This document shows, one piece after another, positions 24,721 through 33,133 of a DNA stretch of 64,000 nt. Source of the DNA: Asticcacaulis benevestitus DSM 16100 = ATCC BAA-896 (GTDB lineage Bacteria > Pseudomonadota > Alphaproteobacteria > Caulobacterales > Caulobacteraceae); the NCBI RefSeq assembly GCF_000376105.1, contig NZ_AQWM01000009.1:56921-120920 (forward strand), given 5' to 3'. The stretch's first letter is position 1; the number at the start of each line of letters is the position of its first letter. A program made the translations under genes and the position numbers. The notes beneath the pieces are model-generated. The model did no database searches and was not told where the DNA came from. It saw nothing but the letters and a program-made list of their open reading frames with translations.

Positions 24721-26061
24721 TCAGCCCTGATCCCTCACGCGCTCCAACTGGCTCTTCGCGGCTTTCGCAAGGCTTTTCAGCTTGTGCTCCTCGAAGATTT
24801 CGAGCGCCGCTTCCAACGCATAGGCGGCCTCGGTGCGCTCTATCATAAAGCCGGTGATATCACCGCGCGAGATATACAGACGCGCCAGATTGCTTTGCAG
24901 AATGGCCCAGCCGATCGGATCGGCGTCCGGCTTGAGGACGCGTAGTTCGGCCTTGAAACCGGCCTCGGCCTTGTCGAGCGCCTTCAGGTCGCCCTTCAGT
25001 TCGGCGTGTTTCACCATGCAGATGGCGCGGTTGTTGATAAGCTGGCCACGGAGGCTCAGGCCCTTCTGCAACGGACGTTTCAGCGCCATGCCATAGACCT
25101 GCATCGCCTTTTCGTGCAGATCGTCATTAACAATCAACTCCGAAAGCGCCTGCAGACCGAGTGCCAGCGCCTGTTTATGCGCCACCCAGTCGAGCGGCGA
25201 ATGTTCGAAATCGACCGGCTCGTCTTCGGTGCTGAGCAGGGCGATGCCCTCGCTGATCACGTCCGGACGGCCTTCGATCTCGCCTTTCCAGATGTAGGCC
25301 ATGGCCAGGCGCAGCACGACGCGCGAATAGGTCACCGGCTCATAGGCCGGATCGAGGCGCGACTGCAGGGCCTCAAAATCCTTGATCACGGCCAGCATGA
25401 GCGAGGAATCGCAGCGATCGAGCCCGACCATCATCAGCAGGTCGCCGCGCTCGAAACGGGCTTGCGCCGCATCGATCTTGTCACAGTTGGCGTGGCTGTG
25501 CTGCACGCGCTTGTCGGCGCGCTCAACGGCGCGGTCGATATGCGACATGGCCAGCAGGGCCAGTTCCAGGTCTTCGCCGACGCCCTGCTTGACCGCCAGA
25601 CGCGCCGCCAGTTGTGCTTCCACGCGGTTGAAACGGGCACGGACAGCCTCGTCATCCTGGATAGCGGCACGGCCACCGGCCAGCAGGTCTTCGGCTGAGC
25701 TTAACAGTTCGTGGGTCTCGAAAAGATCGGCTGACAGGATGCAGGTCTGGGCCTGTTCGAGCGCGGCGATGGCGGCCTGGGCGGCGTTTTTGGCTTCCTT
25801 GCCGGCGTTTTCGGCGGCGGCGGCGGCGCGGCGCAGCGCCACCGGATCACCGGTGCGGCGGCCATATTCGCGCCAGATCTGCGCGGCTTCGAGATAGGGG
25901 GCGAAGCGGTCCTTGGTCGAGACGCGGCCGCCTTCGATATCAAGCTGGCGGCCTTGCGTGATCAGCAATTGCAGGTTCAGCAGCTCATAGAGGCTGGAGT
26001 CGGAGTCCATCCGGCCCGAATTACGAAATATGCGCCTCAGTTCACGGCCGAATTCAAACAT
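24721..26061 (-). CDS. TPR-like helical-repeat protein
   Basis: Unrecognised 446-residue cytosolic protein starting at ATG 26061 (MFEFGRELRRIFRNSGRMDS); a longer frame to 26184 only reads into the aldo/keto reductase gene. It is rich in Ala/Leu/Glu helices of about 34-40 residues, e.g. RRAAAAAENAGKEAKNAAQA and GWAILQSNLARLYISRGDIT followed by EAALEIFEEHKL, consistent with a TPR-like solenoid. Partners unknown. It follows the aldo/keto reductase on the same strand with a 116-bp gap. Confidence 0.8.
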   Translation of the reverse strand: MFEFGRELRRIFRNSGRMDSDSSLYELLNLQLLITQGRQLDIEGGRVSTKDRFAPYLEAAQIWREYGRRTGDPVALRRAAAAAENAGKEAKNAAQAAIAALEQAQTCILSADLFETHELLSSAEDLLAGGRAAIQDDEAVRARFNRVEAQLAARLAVKQGVGEDLELALLAMSHIDRAVERADKRVQHSHANCDKIDAAQARFERGDLLMMVGLDRCDSSLMLAVIKDFEALQSRLDPAYEPVTYSRVVLRLAMAYIWKGEIEGRPDVISEGIALLSTEDEPVDFEHSPLDWVAHKQALALGLQALSELIVNDDLHEKAMQVYGMALKRPLQKGLSLRGQLINNRAICMVKHAELKGDLKALDKAEAGFKAELRVLKPDADPIGWAILQSNLARLYISRGDITGFMIERTEAAYALEAALEIFEEHKLKSLAKAAKSQLERVRDQG

Positions 26062-26177
26062 CGCTTGTCCATCGCCCTTCCGGTCGGGAAACGTATCAGG
26101 ACGATACGCTCTGCCGGGAGATGGAAGGACAAATGCAAGGGAGGTGCCGGAGTTGGCGGTTATCCACGCTTTAGCGT

Positions 26178-27017
26178 TCAGCATCCCGCACGATTGAGCG
26201 CTGCAAACTCATCATCCGACAGTGTGATCTTACTTGCGGCGACGTTCTCTTCCAGATGCTTCCCCTTCGAGGTGCCGGGGATCGGCAGCATGACGGGTGA
26301 GCGTTTCAGCATCCACGCCAGGGCGATCTGCGAAGGCGAAGCCTTGTGCAGACGCGCGATATGATCGAGCGGACCGCCGCTCTGCGCCAGATCGCCGGCG
26401 GCCAGCGGATACCACGGAATAAAGCCGATGCCGTTGGCCTCGCAATAATCAAGCACGTCCTCATAGCCGCGCTGGACGAGGTTATAATGGTTCTGCACGG
26501 TCGCCACCGGAAAGACCTTCTGAGCCGCCTCGATATCGGCCACCGAAACTTCGCTCAGGCCGGCATGACGGATGACGCCGCGATCGAGCAGGCTTTTGAC
26601 CGCATCGAACTGTTCGGACGCCGGCACACGCGGATCGATGCGGTGCAATTGCCACAGGCCAATCTGTTCGACGCCCAATTGCTCGCGGCTCTTTTCCGCC
26701 TGCGCGATCAGATAGTCCGGGCGTCCGTTCATCGTCCAGCGATCCGGGCCTGAGCGCGTAAAACCCGCCTTGGTGGCGATCAGGAGACCATCATAGGGAT
26801 ATAGCGCCTCGCGGATCAGTTTTTCCGAGACATCGGGGCCGTAGGAATCGGCGGTATCGATGAAATTAACTCCCAGTTCCGGCAGGCGCCGTAAGGTGCG
26901 TAAGGCGCTCTCGCGGTCGGTCGGTTCGCCCCAGACGCCACGTCCGGTGATGCGCATGGCGCCATAGCCCAGGCGGTTGATGGCGATGTCATTGCCGATT
27001 TTGAAGGTTGTGCTCAT
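26178..27017 (-). CDS. Aldo/keto reductase
   Basis: NADPH-dependent oxidoreductase of 279 residues, TIM barrel. Catalytic positions visible: Asp and Tyr in [14 protein letters not shown], Lys in [11 protein letters not shown], His in [11 protein letters not shown]. The cofactor-binding end reads [14 protein letters not shown]. It resembles the YdbC/oxidoreductase group of AKRs that use small aldehydes. It ends shortly before the TPR-like gene. A second, more distant AKR lies at 60728-61714. Confidence 0.93.
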   Translation of the reverse strand: MSTTFKIGNDIAINRLGYGAMRITGRGVWGEPTDRESALRTLRRLPELGVNFIDTADSYGPDVSEKLIREALYPYDGLLIATKAGFTRSGPDRWTMNGRPDYLIAQAEKSREQLGVEQIGLWQLHRIDPRVPASEQFDAVKSLLDRGVIRHAGLSEVSVADIEAAQKVFPVATVQNHYNLVQRGYEDVLDYCEANGIGFIPWYPLAAGDLAQSGGPLDHIARLHKASPSQIALAWMLKRSPVMLPIPGTSKGKHLEENVAASKITLSDDEFAALNRAGC

Positions 27018-27088
27018 GCGTGTCTCTCTATTTGTGCAGAAATAGGTACGCGCCGCCTTTCCCGCCAGTCGGAAGGAAAGTTAGGAAT

Positions 27089-27226
27089 CCACAGATTGCA
27101 CAGATTAACACAGATTTATGCGCGTCAGCGCCTTTGCTTACCTGGTCCTGCACAACGTGTTCGAGAGACGGTTCAGACGCCTCAAGCGCTTCTAAATCCG
27201 TGTTAATCTGTGCAATCTGTGGATAA
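27089..27226. repeat. Inverted-repeat element of the CCACAGATT family
   Basis: Left arm ATCCACAGATTGCACAGATT AACACAGATTT is mirrored by AAATCCGTGTTAATCTGTGC AATCTGTGGAT at the right end. Between the arms is a 25-codon frame beginning MRVSAFAYLVLHNVFERR. No other gene lies in this gap. Confidence 0.75.
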
Positions 27227-27237
27227 ACCTTCTTCCC

Positions 27238-27852
27238 CTACCCGCAAATCACACCGATCGTCTGGTCAATGAACTTGCGCACAGTCGCCATATCCTCGCC
27301 GGCGCGCATCCGCACCGACAAGGTGTTGTTGAGAGTAATAGCCACCGTCGCCAGAGCGTCGATATCGGCATTGGGCGACAGTTCGCCCTTCTGTTGCGCT
27401 ATCTTCAGGCGGCGACGAAACGCGCGGTCGAGCTCGTGCAGAGCCTTCAGAACAACTTCGGCGATCTCGCGGTCACGCAGACTGTCGATCAGGGCGGCGC
27501 TGATCATGAAGCAGCCGCGCCCTTTGCCGTCCTCGCTCGCATAGATCTGGATCGCGGTATCATAGACCCGCCTCAGGCCTTCGCGCAGGGGCACATCGGC
27601 GGTGAAAGCCGCCACATAGAGGGCGCGCGTCTCGGCGATATAGTCCTCCAGCACCTCCATGAAGGCGGCCGATTTATCGCCGAAGGCATTGTAGAGGCTC
27701 GGCCGGTTCATCGCTGTCGCCGCGCTGAGATCATCGAGCGAGGTGCCGGAAAAGCCTTTTTCCCAGAAGGGTTCGCGCATCGATTTCAGCGCTGTCGGGC
27801 GATCATAGGCCCTGGGGCGGCCCCGCGGTTTATCGGATATATTTTGTACCAT
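27238..27852 (-). CDS. TetR/AcrR-family repressor
   Basis: The protein has 204 residues. The N-terminal HTH occupies about 20-65: FSGTSLDDLSAATAMNRPSL followed by YNAFGDKSAAF, as in the YcdC/AcrR-like group. The C-terminal ligand domain is helical. It is divergent from the MAPEG gene; the 76-bp space between them holds a long inverted repeat that overlaps the MAPEG promoter, so it most likely represses the MAPEG gene and itself. Confidence 0.93.
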   Translation of the reverse strand: MVQNISDKPRGRPRAYDRPTALKSMREPFWEKGFSGTSLDDLSAATAMNRPSLYNAFGDKSAAFMEVLEDYIAETRALYVAAFTADVPLREGLRRVYDTAIQIYASEDGKGRGCFMISAALIDSLRDREIAEVVLKALHELDRAFRRRLKIAQQKGELSPNADIDALATVAITLNNTLSVRMRAGEDMATVRKFIDQTIGVICG

Positions 27853-27913
27853 TTTGCATAAAACTCTTGACAGGCGACCTCGAAACTTAATTTATGCATT
27901 TCAGTACAAAAAT
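27841..27913. promoter_or_regulatory. TetR operator and divergent promoter region
   Basis: ATTTTGTACCATTTTGCATA (left arm from 27841) is the mirror of TATGCATTTCAGTACAAAAA (right arm to 27913). For the MAPEG gene, TTGACA at 27867-27872 and TTTATG at 27891-27896, 18 bp apart, fit a sigma-70 promoter whose -10 lies in the right arm. The left arm covers the start codon of the TetR gene. Confidence 0.65.
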
Positions 27914-27928
27914 ACAAGGAGGGATGTT

Positions 27929-28366
27929 ATGGCAAATGCCGCGAACCTGATGCTGGCCGCCATTCTCGCCATGGGCGCGCTGCACTTCGCTATGATGGTC
28001 TGGCTCTATGTCAGCCGCCTGTGGGCCATGAAACAGGCAGGCATCACCACGTCGACCGCCACCTACGCCACCATGCGCAAGCTGCCGAACTGGGCGCTCA
28101 ATCCGGCCGCCAACTACAACAATCTGACCGAAGCCCCGCCCCTCTTCTACGCCGTCGTTATCGTGATTGTGCTGCTGGGGCAGGCCGATCCACTCTTTGT
28201 GGCGCTGGCCTGGCTCTATGTGATCTTACGCCTCGCGCATTCGCTGTGGCAGTCGCTGATCAATATCATCAGTGCACGGATGGTTTTGTTCGGCGCATCC
28301 TGGCTGGTGCTGGCCGTCATGATCCTGCGCGCCGCCCTCAATCTGCTGGCGTCGGCTTACCCTTAA
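27929..28366 (+). CDS. MAPEG-family membrane protein
   Basis: The protein has 145 residues with four hydrophobic segments (LMLAAILAMGALHFAMMVWL, PLFYAVVIVIVLLGQ, LFVALAWLYVILRLAHS, MVLFGASWLVLAVMILRAAL). The MAPEG family includes glutathione-dependent membrane enzymes; the segment N-x-N-N-L-T-E-A-P-P is characteristic of the bacterial group. AAGGAGGG precedes the ATG at 27929; the longer TTG-start frame lacks such a site. Probably controlled by the divergent TetR repressor. Substrate unknown. Confidence 0.88.
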   Translation: MANAANLMLAAILAMGALHFAMMVWLYVSRLWAMKQAGITTSTATYATMRKLPNWALNPAANYNNLTEAPPLFYAVVIVIVLLGQADPLFVALAWLYVILRLAHSLWQSLINIISARMVLFGASWLVLAVMILRAALNLLASAYP

Positions 28367-28381
28367 GCCGGCGCTAAACCT

Positions 28382-28416
28382 CACCCGGCAGGTCGAGCGC
28401 CTGCCGGGTGCTTTTT
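28382..28416 (+). terminator. Rho-independent terminator of the MAPEG gene
   Basis: Perfect 11-bp stem CACCCGGCAGG/CCTGCCGGGTG (28382-28392, 28400-28410) followed by CTTTTT. It also separates the convergent prfC gene. Confidence 0.9.
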
Positions 28417-30021
28417 CTATCCCCGCTCTTTCGTCCGCTGGAACGATACGTCCGGGAAGCGTTCGGACACGTAGTTGATCTCCCAGCCCGACTTGCCGAG
28501 GAAGACCGGCGCATCGTCGATATCCGAGCCCATCTGCGCCCGATATTTACCGGCGAAATCCTCGACCTTTTCCGCCGTGCCGCCAAGCCAGCGCGCCTCA
28601 GCGTAAGGCGAAGGCTCGAACACGCAATCCAGACCGTATTCATTGGCCAGGCGATCAGCCATGACCTCGAACTGGAGCTGACCGACGGCCCCCACAATGA
28701 AGTCAGACCCGATGCTCGGGCGGAACAATTGGGTCACGCCCTCTTCGGCCAGGGATTCCAGCGCCTTCTTCAGATGCTTGGCCTTGAGCGGATCTTTCAC
28801 GCGCACGCGCTGCAGGATTTCCGGCGCGAAGTTGGGCAGGCCGGCGAAGCGGATCGTGCCGCTTTCCGACAAACTGTCCCCCACGCGCAGGACTCCGTGG
28901 TTGGGGATGCCGATGACGTCGCCGCCGAAAGCATCCTCGGCCAGTTCGCGGTCAGACGCAAAGAACATGATCGGCGCGTTGACCGACAATTGCTTGCCGG
29001 TGTTCTGCACCTTAAGCTTCATGCCGCGCTGGAACTTGCCGGAGGTCAGCTTCAGCATGGCGATGCGGTCGCGGTGGTTCGGGTCCATATTGGCCTGAAC
29101 CTTGAACACAAAGCCGGTGACCTCCTTGTCGATCGGGTTGACGACCGTATCGACGCCCGCCTTCGAGACCTTCACCACCTTGGGCGGCGGCGCGAAGCCA
29201 CCGATGGCGGCCAGAAGCTGGTTGACGCCATAGTGGCGCAGCGCCGAGCCGAAGATAACCGGCGTCATATGGCCTTCGAGGAACGCCGCCTCGTCAAACG
29301 CCTTGAAGCCACCTTCGAGCAGTTCGGCATTGTCCTTCAACTCGGTCAGTTCGGAAGCCGAGAGCCAGCCTTTGGCCACAGCTTCATCGACCGGCACGGG
29401 ATCATCGTGGCCCTGATCGTATTCGGCGCCGGAATCGCGCTTGGTGAAGGGATAGAACAGCCCGGTTTTCAGCTCGATCATGCCTCGGAAACGGTTACCC
29501 GAACCGGCAGGCCAGTAGAGCGGCGACGGGTCGAGTTGCAGCTTCGAGGCCACCTCATCAAGCAGGGCCAGAGAATCCTCGGCCTCGCGGTCCATCTTGT
29601 TGATGAAGGTGATGATGGGGATATCGCGCAGGCGGCACACCTCGAACAGCTTGAGCGTCTGCGGCTCGATGCCCTTGGCGGCGTCCAGCACCATGATGGC
29701 GGCGTCGGCGGCGGTAAGCGTCCGGTAGGTGTCCTCCGAGAAGTCTTCGTGGCCCGGCGTATCGAGCAGATTGAACATCTTGCCGTCGTGCTCGAAGGTC
29801 ATGACCGAGGACGACACCGAGATGCCGCGTTCCTTTTCGATCTTCATCCAGTCGGAACGGGTGCGGCGGTTTTCACCCCGCGCGCGGACCTGACCGGCGG
29901 CGCGGATCGATCCGCCGGCCAGCAGCAGGTGCTCGGTCAGCGTCGTTTTACCGGCGTCCGGATGGGAGATGATGGCAAAGGTTCTGCGGCGCGGCGCTTC
30001 GGTTTCGGGTGTATTTGACAT
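28417..30021 (-). CDS. prfC: Peptide chain release factor 3
   Basis: GTPase that recycles class I release factors from the ribosome after termination. The protein has 534 residues, as usual for RF3. G1: SHPDAGKTTLTEHLL; switch I region RGISVSSSVMTF; G3: LLDTPGHEDFSEDTYRTL; G4: ITFINKMDREAED. The later part matches RF3 domains II-III, including GDVIGIPNHGVLRVGDSLSE and VGAVGQLQFEVMADRLANEY. The minus-strand start ATG at 30021 fits. It appears monocistronic. Long opposite-strand frames over this gene are shadows. Confidence 0.97.
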   Translation of the reverse strand: MSNTPETEAPRRRTFAIISHPDAGKTTLTEHLLLAGGSIRAAGQVRARGENRRTRSDWMKIEKERGISVSSSVMTFEHDGKMFNLLDTPGHEDFSEDTYRTLTAADAAIMVLDAAKGIEPQTLKLFEVCRLRDIPIITFINKMDREAEDSLALLDEVASKLQLDPSPLYWPAGSGNRFRGMIELKTGLFYPFTKRDSGAEYDQGHDDPVPVDEAVAKGWLSASELTELKDNAELLEGGFKAFDEAAFLEGHMTPVIFGSALRHYGVNQLLAAIGGFAPPPKVVKVSKAGVDTVVNPIDKEVTGFVFKVQANMDPNHRDRIAMLKLTSGKFQRGMKLKVQNTGKQLSVNAPIMFFASDRELAEDAFGGDVIGIPNHGVLRVGDSLSESGTIRFAGLPNFAPEILQRVRVKDPLKAKHLKKALESLAEEGVTQLFRPSIGSDFIVGAVGQLQFEVMADRLANEYGLDCVFEPSPYAEARWLGGTAEKVEDFAGKYRAQMGSDIDDAPVFLGKSGWEINYVSERFPDVSFQRTKERG

Positions 30022-30150
30022 GCCTGAGCGGATAAAGCGTCAAGGCTGAAAAGTCAAAGTTTTAGGCGCAACTGCCGGGCAATAGACCCGTGTCACGACA
30101 GGCGCACACGAACTCTGTGCGTTTATGAAAAGCGCCGAACGCGTGTCTGC

Positions 30151-30243
30151 TTAGCTCTTATGCTTGTTTCGATGGGCAAACGCCATCAAACACGCACAAA
30201 TCGCCACAAACCACGCAACAACGATTACGACTAAAGGAGACAT
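30151..30243 (-). CDS. Possible 30-aa single-span membrane protein
   Basis: ATG at 30243, stop at 30151. GGTGGAG lies about 9 nt upstream. The product starts MSPLVVIVVAWFVAICACLM and ends AHRNKHKS: one hydrophobic helix plus a basic tail, the form of known bacterial small membrane proteins. It occupies the otherwise empty 285-bp gap between prfC and the hemolysin III gene. Nothing else indicates its role. Confidence 0.45.
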   Translation of the reverse strand: MSPLVVIVVAWFVAICACLMAFAHRNKHKS

Positions 30244-30306
30244 TCTTTGACACTCCACCCTGTTAAGCGGAATCTTATTATAAATGTCACACTTTATCAA
30301 GTGTAG

Positions 30307-30978
30307 TTAATGGCCCCCGACCAATATGACACCGGTCAGGATAGCAACATAATGAAGCACAGCGCCGGTCAGCACATGGCCATGCCAGATGGCGCGGCGA
30401 AACTTGAGATTTTTCATGGCGTAGAAGATGGTGCCGACGGAATAAACAACACCGCCCAGCGCCAGCAGGATCATGGCCGGGAGCGGCACTTCCTGCACCA
30501 TCGGCTTGATGGCGATGACCACCAGCCAGCCGAGAATGAGATAGAGCACGATCCAGAACCCCTTACCCAGACCAGGCAGGAACAGCTTGGCCAGTATGCC
30601 CATGACGGCCAGCGACCACACGCCAACGCTCATCCACAAGGCCCAGCCACCTTTCAGCGCCTGCGTCGTGAAGGGGGTGTAACTCGCGGCGATCATCAGG
30701 AAAATGCCGGCGTGATCAAGACGGCGCAGCAGGGGCTGCCAGCGCGGCACGGCAAAATTATAGGCGGTCGAAAAGGCCAGCATGGCGATCATGCCGAGCG
30801 CATAGATGGTGATGGCGGCCACCTTGCCGAGCAGGCCGTGACTGACCGCCAGGCCCAGGGCCACGCCACCGCCGAACAGGGCGAAGGCCAAGCCAACGAT
30901 ATGCACGATCAGATCGGCATGGCGGGCCCAGCGCGTCGGATAATGCTGCAGTTTATCGCTAATTTGCTCGAAGGTCAT
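30307..30978 (-). CDS. Hemolysin III family (PAQR) membrane protein
   Basis: The protein has 223 residues with seven hydrophobic segments. The family residues are present: N-terminal ARHADLIVHIVGLAFALFGG, the LDHAGIFLMIAASYTPF stretch with metal-binding His and Ser/Asp, and C-terminal WHGHVLTGAVLHYVAIL with the two histidines. PAQR family members bind zinc; hemolytic activity is doubtful for most. It stands alone upstream of a gap with nested inverted repeats. Confidence 0.93.
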   Translation of the reverse strand: MTFEQISDKLQHYPTRWARHADLIVHIVGLAFALFGGGVALGLAVSHGLLGKVAAITIYALGMIAMLAFSTAYNFAVPRWQPLLRRLDHAGIFLMIAASYTPFTTQALKGGWALWMSVGVWSLAVMGILAKLFLPGLGKGFWIVLYLILGWLVVIAIKPMVQEVPLPAMILLALGGVVYSVGTIFYAMKNLKFRRAIWHGHVLTGAVLHYVAILTGVILVGGH

Positions 30979-31174
30979 GCTGCCGTTTTACGCCTTTTCA
31001 GAAGTCACTGCCAATCACGTATACCACAACATGGTGACAGGATTGCTAACGCTCACGTAAACTTGAAACATATCACAAGTAAAGGTCAGGATTCATCAAG
31101 ACAGATTACCGGTTCTTACGGCTTGTTCCGTAACAGCCGAAGTTCTATATCCGCAAAATGTTCCGTTCCCTTTC
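30979..31174. other. Spacer without recognised content
   Basis: Left part of the 324-bp gap between the divergent hemolysin III and MFS genes. No frame with a convincing start was seen. A promoter for the hemolysin III gene should lie near the left end. Confidence 0.3.
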
Positions 31175-31296
31175 CTTCCCCCTCGCCCCTTTTTAGGGGA
31201 GAAGGCCGGGGTGCGGGGTAATTCTACCATCTGAAACCCTCACCCGGCTCGATATATCGAGCCACCCTCTCCCCTAAAAAGGGGCGAGGGGGGAAG
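31175..31296. repeat. Nested inverted repeat next to the MFS gene
   Basis: Arms CTTCCCCCTCGCCCCTTTTT AGGGGAGA (31175-31202) and TCTCCCCTAAAAAGGGGCGA GGGGGGAAG (31268-31296) are inverted copies with one extra base. Each arm contains its own CCCCTTTTTAGGGG palindrome. In the middle is the 18-bp perfect palindrome GGCTCGATATATCGAGCC (31246-31263). The right arm supplies the purine-rich ribosome site of the MFS gene. Confidence 0.8.
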
Positions 31297-31302
31297 ATTG
31301 TG

Positions 31303-32472
31303 ATGCCAAACACACAAAAAATCACGCCCGGCCTTGTCGGTCTGTTCGCCCTGGCGTGCGGCGTCACCGTCGGCAATCTCTACTATGCCCAGCCGATCAT
31401 CGCCCTGATCGCGCCGGATGTCGGCCTGTCCGACCATACCGCCTCGCTGATCGTCTCCCTGACCCAGATCGGCTATGGCCTTGGCCTCCTGTTCATCGTG
31501 CCGCTGGCCGACCGGACCGAAAACCGCCGCCTGACCCTGATCCTGCTGACGGGCGCCTTCGTGAGCTTACTGGCGGCGGCCCTGACCAGCAATGGCGCGC
31601 TGTTCCTGATCGTGTCGTTGCTGATCGGCCTGGCCACTGTCGCTGTGCAGGTGCTGATCCCGCTGGCGGCGCACATGGCCTCCGATGAGAAGCGCGGGCA
31701 GATCGTCGGCAATATCATGGGCGGACTGGTGCTGGGCATCCTGTTGTCACGGCCGCTCTCCAGCCTGATCGCCGATCATTTCGGCTGGCGCGCCGTGTAT
31801 TTCACCGCGGCCGCTTTTATGGTGCTGATGGGCGGCCTGCTCGCCCTCACCCTGCCGCGCCACCAGCCCGACCACAAGACGACCTATGCGCGGCTGATCC
31901 ATTCCCTGACCTTGCTGTGGCGGGCGCATCCGGCCTTGCGTCTGCGCACCCTCTTTCAGGCCTGCATGTTCTGCGCCTTCTCGCTGTTCTGGACCGTGGC
32001 GCCGCTCGAACTGGCCGGGCGTTTCCACCTCACTCAAACGCAGATCGCCCTGTTCGCCCTGGTCGGCGCCACCGGCGCCCTGGCCGCGCCTTTAAGCGGG
32101 CGTCTGGCCGATGCCGGCCATACCGTGAAGGCCACCTTCGGCGCGCTGGCGGTCGGGGCCGCGGCCATGCTGATCACCCTCCTGCCGTCGATGCGCGGCA
32201 TCATCGTGCTGGCCCTGCTCGGCGTAGCGCTCGATTTCTGCGTCCAGATGAACATGGTGCAGGGCCAGCGCGCCATCTATGCGCTCGATCCCTTGAGCCG
32301 TGGCCGCGTCAACGGCATCTACATGGCCGGCATCTTCACCGGCGGGGCGATTGGCTCGGCCGTCTCCAGTCCGCTCTATGAAAGCGGCGGCTGGGAATAT
32401 GTGGCGATGGCCGGCGGCATGGCGCCGCTGCTGGCGCTGGCGGTGTTTTTGATGACGTACAAGCGGGCGTGA
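31303..32472 (+). CDS. MFS transporter
   Basis: The protein has 389 residues and twelve predicted membrane segments, a typical major facilitator. The family motif A region between TM2 and TM3 reads LFIVPLADRTENRRL. The opening GVTVGNLYYAQPIIALIAPD and the general layout match the YgaY/Bcr-like efflux branch. Start chosen at ATG 31303 (GGGGGGAAG, 6 nt spacer). Substrate unknown; probably drug or metabolite efflux. A GGTGAA/TTCACC hairpin follows the stop. Confidence 0.92.
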   Translation: MPNTQKITPGLVGLFALACGVTVGNLYYAQPIIALIAPDVGLSDHTASLIVSLTQIGYGLGLLFIVPLADRTENRRLTLILLTGAFVSLLAAALTSNGALFLIVSLLIGLATVAVQVLIPLAAHMASDEKRGQIVGNIMGGLVLGILLSRPLSSLIADHFGWRAVYFTAAAFMVLMGGLLALTLPRHQPDHKTTYARLIHSLTLLWRAHPALRLRTLFQACMFCAFSLFWTVAPLELAGRFHLTQTQIALFALVGATGALAAPLSGRLADAGHTVKATFGALAVGAAAMLITLLPSMRGIIVLALLGVALDFCVQMNMVQGQRAIYALDPLSRGRVNGIYMAGIFTGGAIGSAVSSPLYESGGWEYVAMAGGMAPLLALAVFLMTYKRA

Positions 32473-32481
32473 CCGTCTGAT

Positions 32482-32606
32482 TAAGGTGAATCGTCGGTTC
32501 ACCTTATCTTTCAACAGAAATACAAAACCTTTGAGTTAGTCTGTACCTCGACCACAACTCAAGAGCCGGTCACGGCCAAAGGTAGCGTTTTGTATTTTCT
32601 GTTGAA
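32482..32606 (+). other. Three hairpins between the MFS gene and the next start
   Basis: Hairpin 1: TAAGGTGAA/TTCACCTTA (32482-32506), then TCTTTC, possibly terminating the MFS transcript. Large stem: TTCAACAGAAATACAAAAC (32510-32528) with GTTTTGTATTTTCTGTTGAA (32587-32606), one bulge. Nested: TTGAGTT/AACTCAA (32531-32562). The large stem encloses the likely TTG start and ribosome site of the downstream gene, so it could control its translation. Confidence 0.55.
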
Positions 32607-32970
32607 TGACCTTATCCTCGATATCGACTCGGCGCATATGATGAACCCGCTTGATGCCGATCGCTTCGAAGCGCTCAGCATCGATTACATCGCGCTTCTG
32701 GGTAAGGAAATGTTCGCGGAAGACCCGGCGACGCACCGCAAGAATCCCGAACGCGCCCGCCGCCTGGCCTATCTTATCCATATGAAGATGCCGCGCGTCA
32801 ACGCCGCCCAGTTTTTCCCGACCTCCAACAGCGGCACACCCGACAGCGTCGACGCCAGCTTCAAGTCGATCAACGAAATGGCGTTGGGCATGTTGTATGA
32901 GCAGCAGAAAATCGGCCAGCTCGACGCCGGCAAGATCGACACCGAGGTCTGGCACCGCATGGCAGCTTAA
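32590..32970 (+). CDS. Hypothetical cytosolic protein, 126 aa
   Basis: Starts at TTG 32590 with AAAGG 7 nt upstream; no ATG precedes it in frame and the next ATG would remove the conserved-looking YFLLNDLILDIDSAH. The protein is helical, with RRLAYLIHMKMPRVNAAQFF and FKSINEMALGMLYEQQK. Family not recognised. The start lies in the right arm of a long hairpin. The stop overlaps the first hairpin of family B copy 3. Confidence 0.65.
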   Translation: MYFLLNDLILDIDSAHMMNPLDADRFEALSIDYIALLGKEMFAEDPATHRKNPERARRLAYLIHMKMPRVNAAQFFPTSNSGTPDSVDASFKSINEMALGMLYEQQKIGQLDAGKIDTEVWHRMAA

Positions 32971-33104
32971 ACGCCTAAAGGTGTTTAAGCTTTTTCGTAA
33001 GAGGTCGCCTGCATTGGGCTCAAGGCGCGAGGCGTCAGCACGCGTCTATGGCGTGCGCGGCGAGCGGTCGCCCTTGCCAAAACCCATGAAGATTCATGGG
33101 TTTT
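32967..33104 (+). repeat. Structured intergenic repeat, family B copy 3
   Basis: First hairpin GCTTAAACGCC/GGTGTTTAAGC with CTTTTTC acts as terminator and contains the stop codon of 32590-32970. Then CGTAAGAGG, a longer variable part, hairpin GCACGC/GCGTGC, core GCGGCGAGCGGTCGCCCTTG CC, and hairpin AAAACCCATGAA/TTCATGGGTTTT. The core differs by two bases from copies 1 and 2. Confidence 0.7.
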
Positions 33105-33133
33105 AGTATGCTTGAGCAGCCTGCCGTCTCTTA

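Noticed and set aside
28408..30018. 536-codon plus-strand frame opposite prfC
   Set aside because: It mirrors a well-conserved release factor; its His/Arg/Gln-rich composition is typical of the antisense of GC-rich genes.
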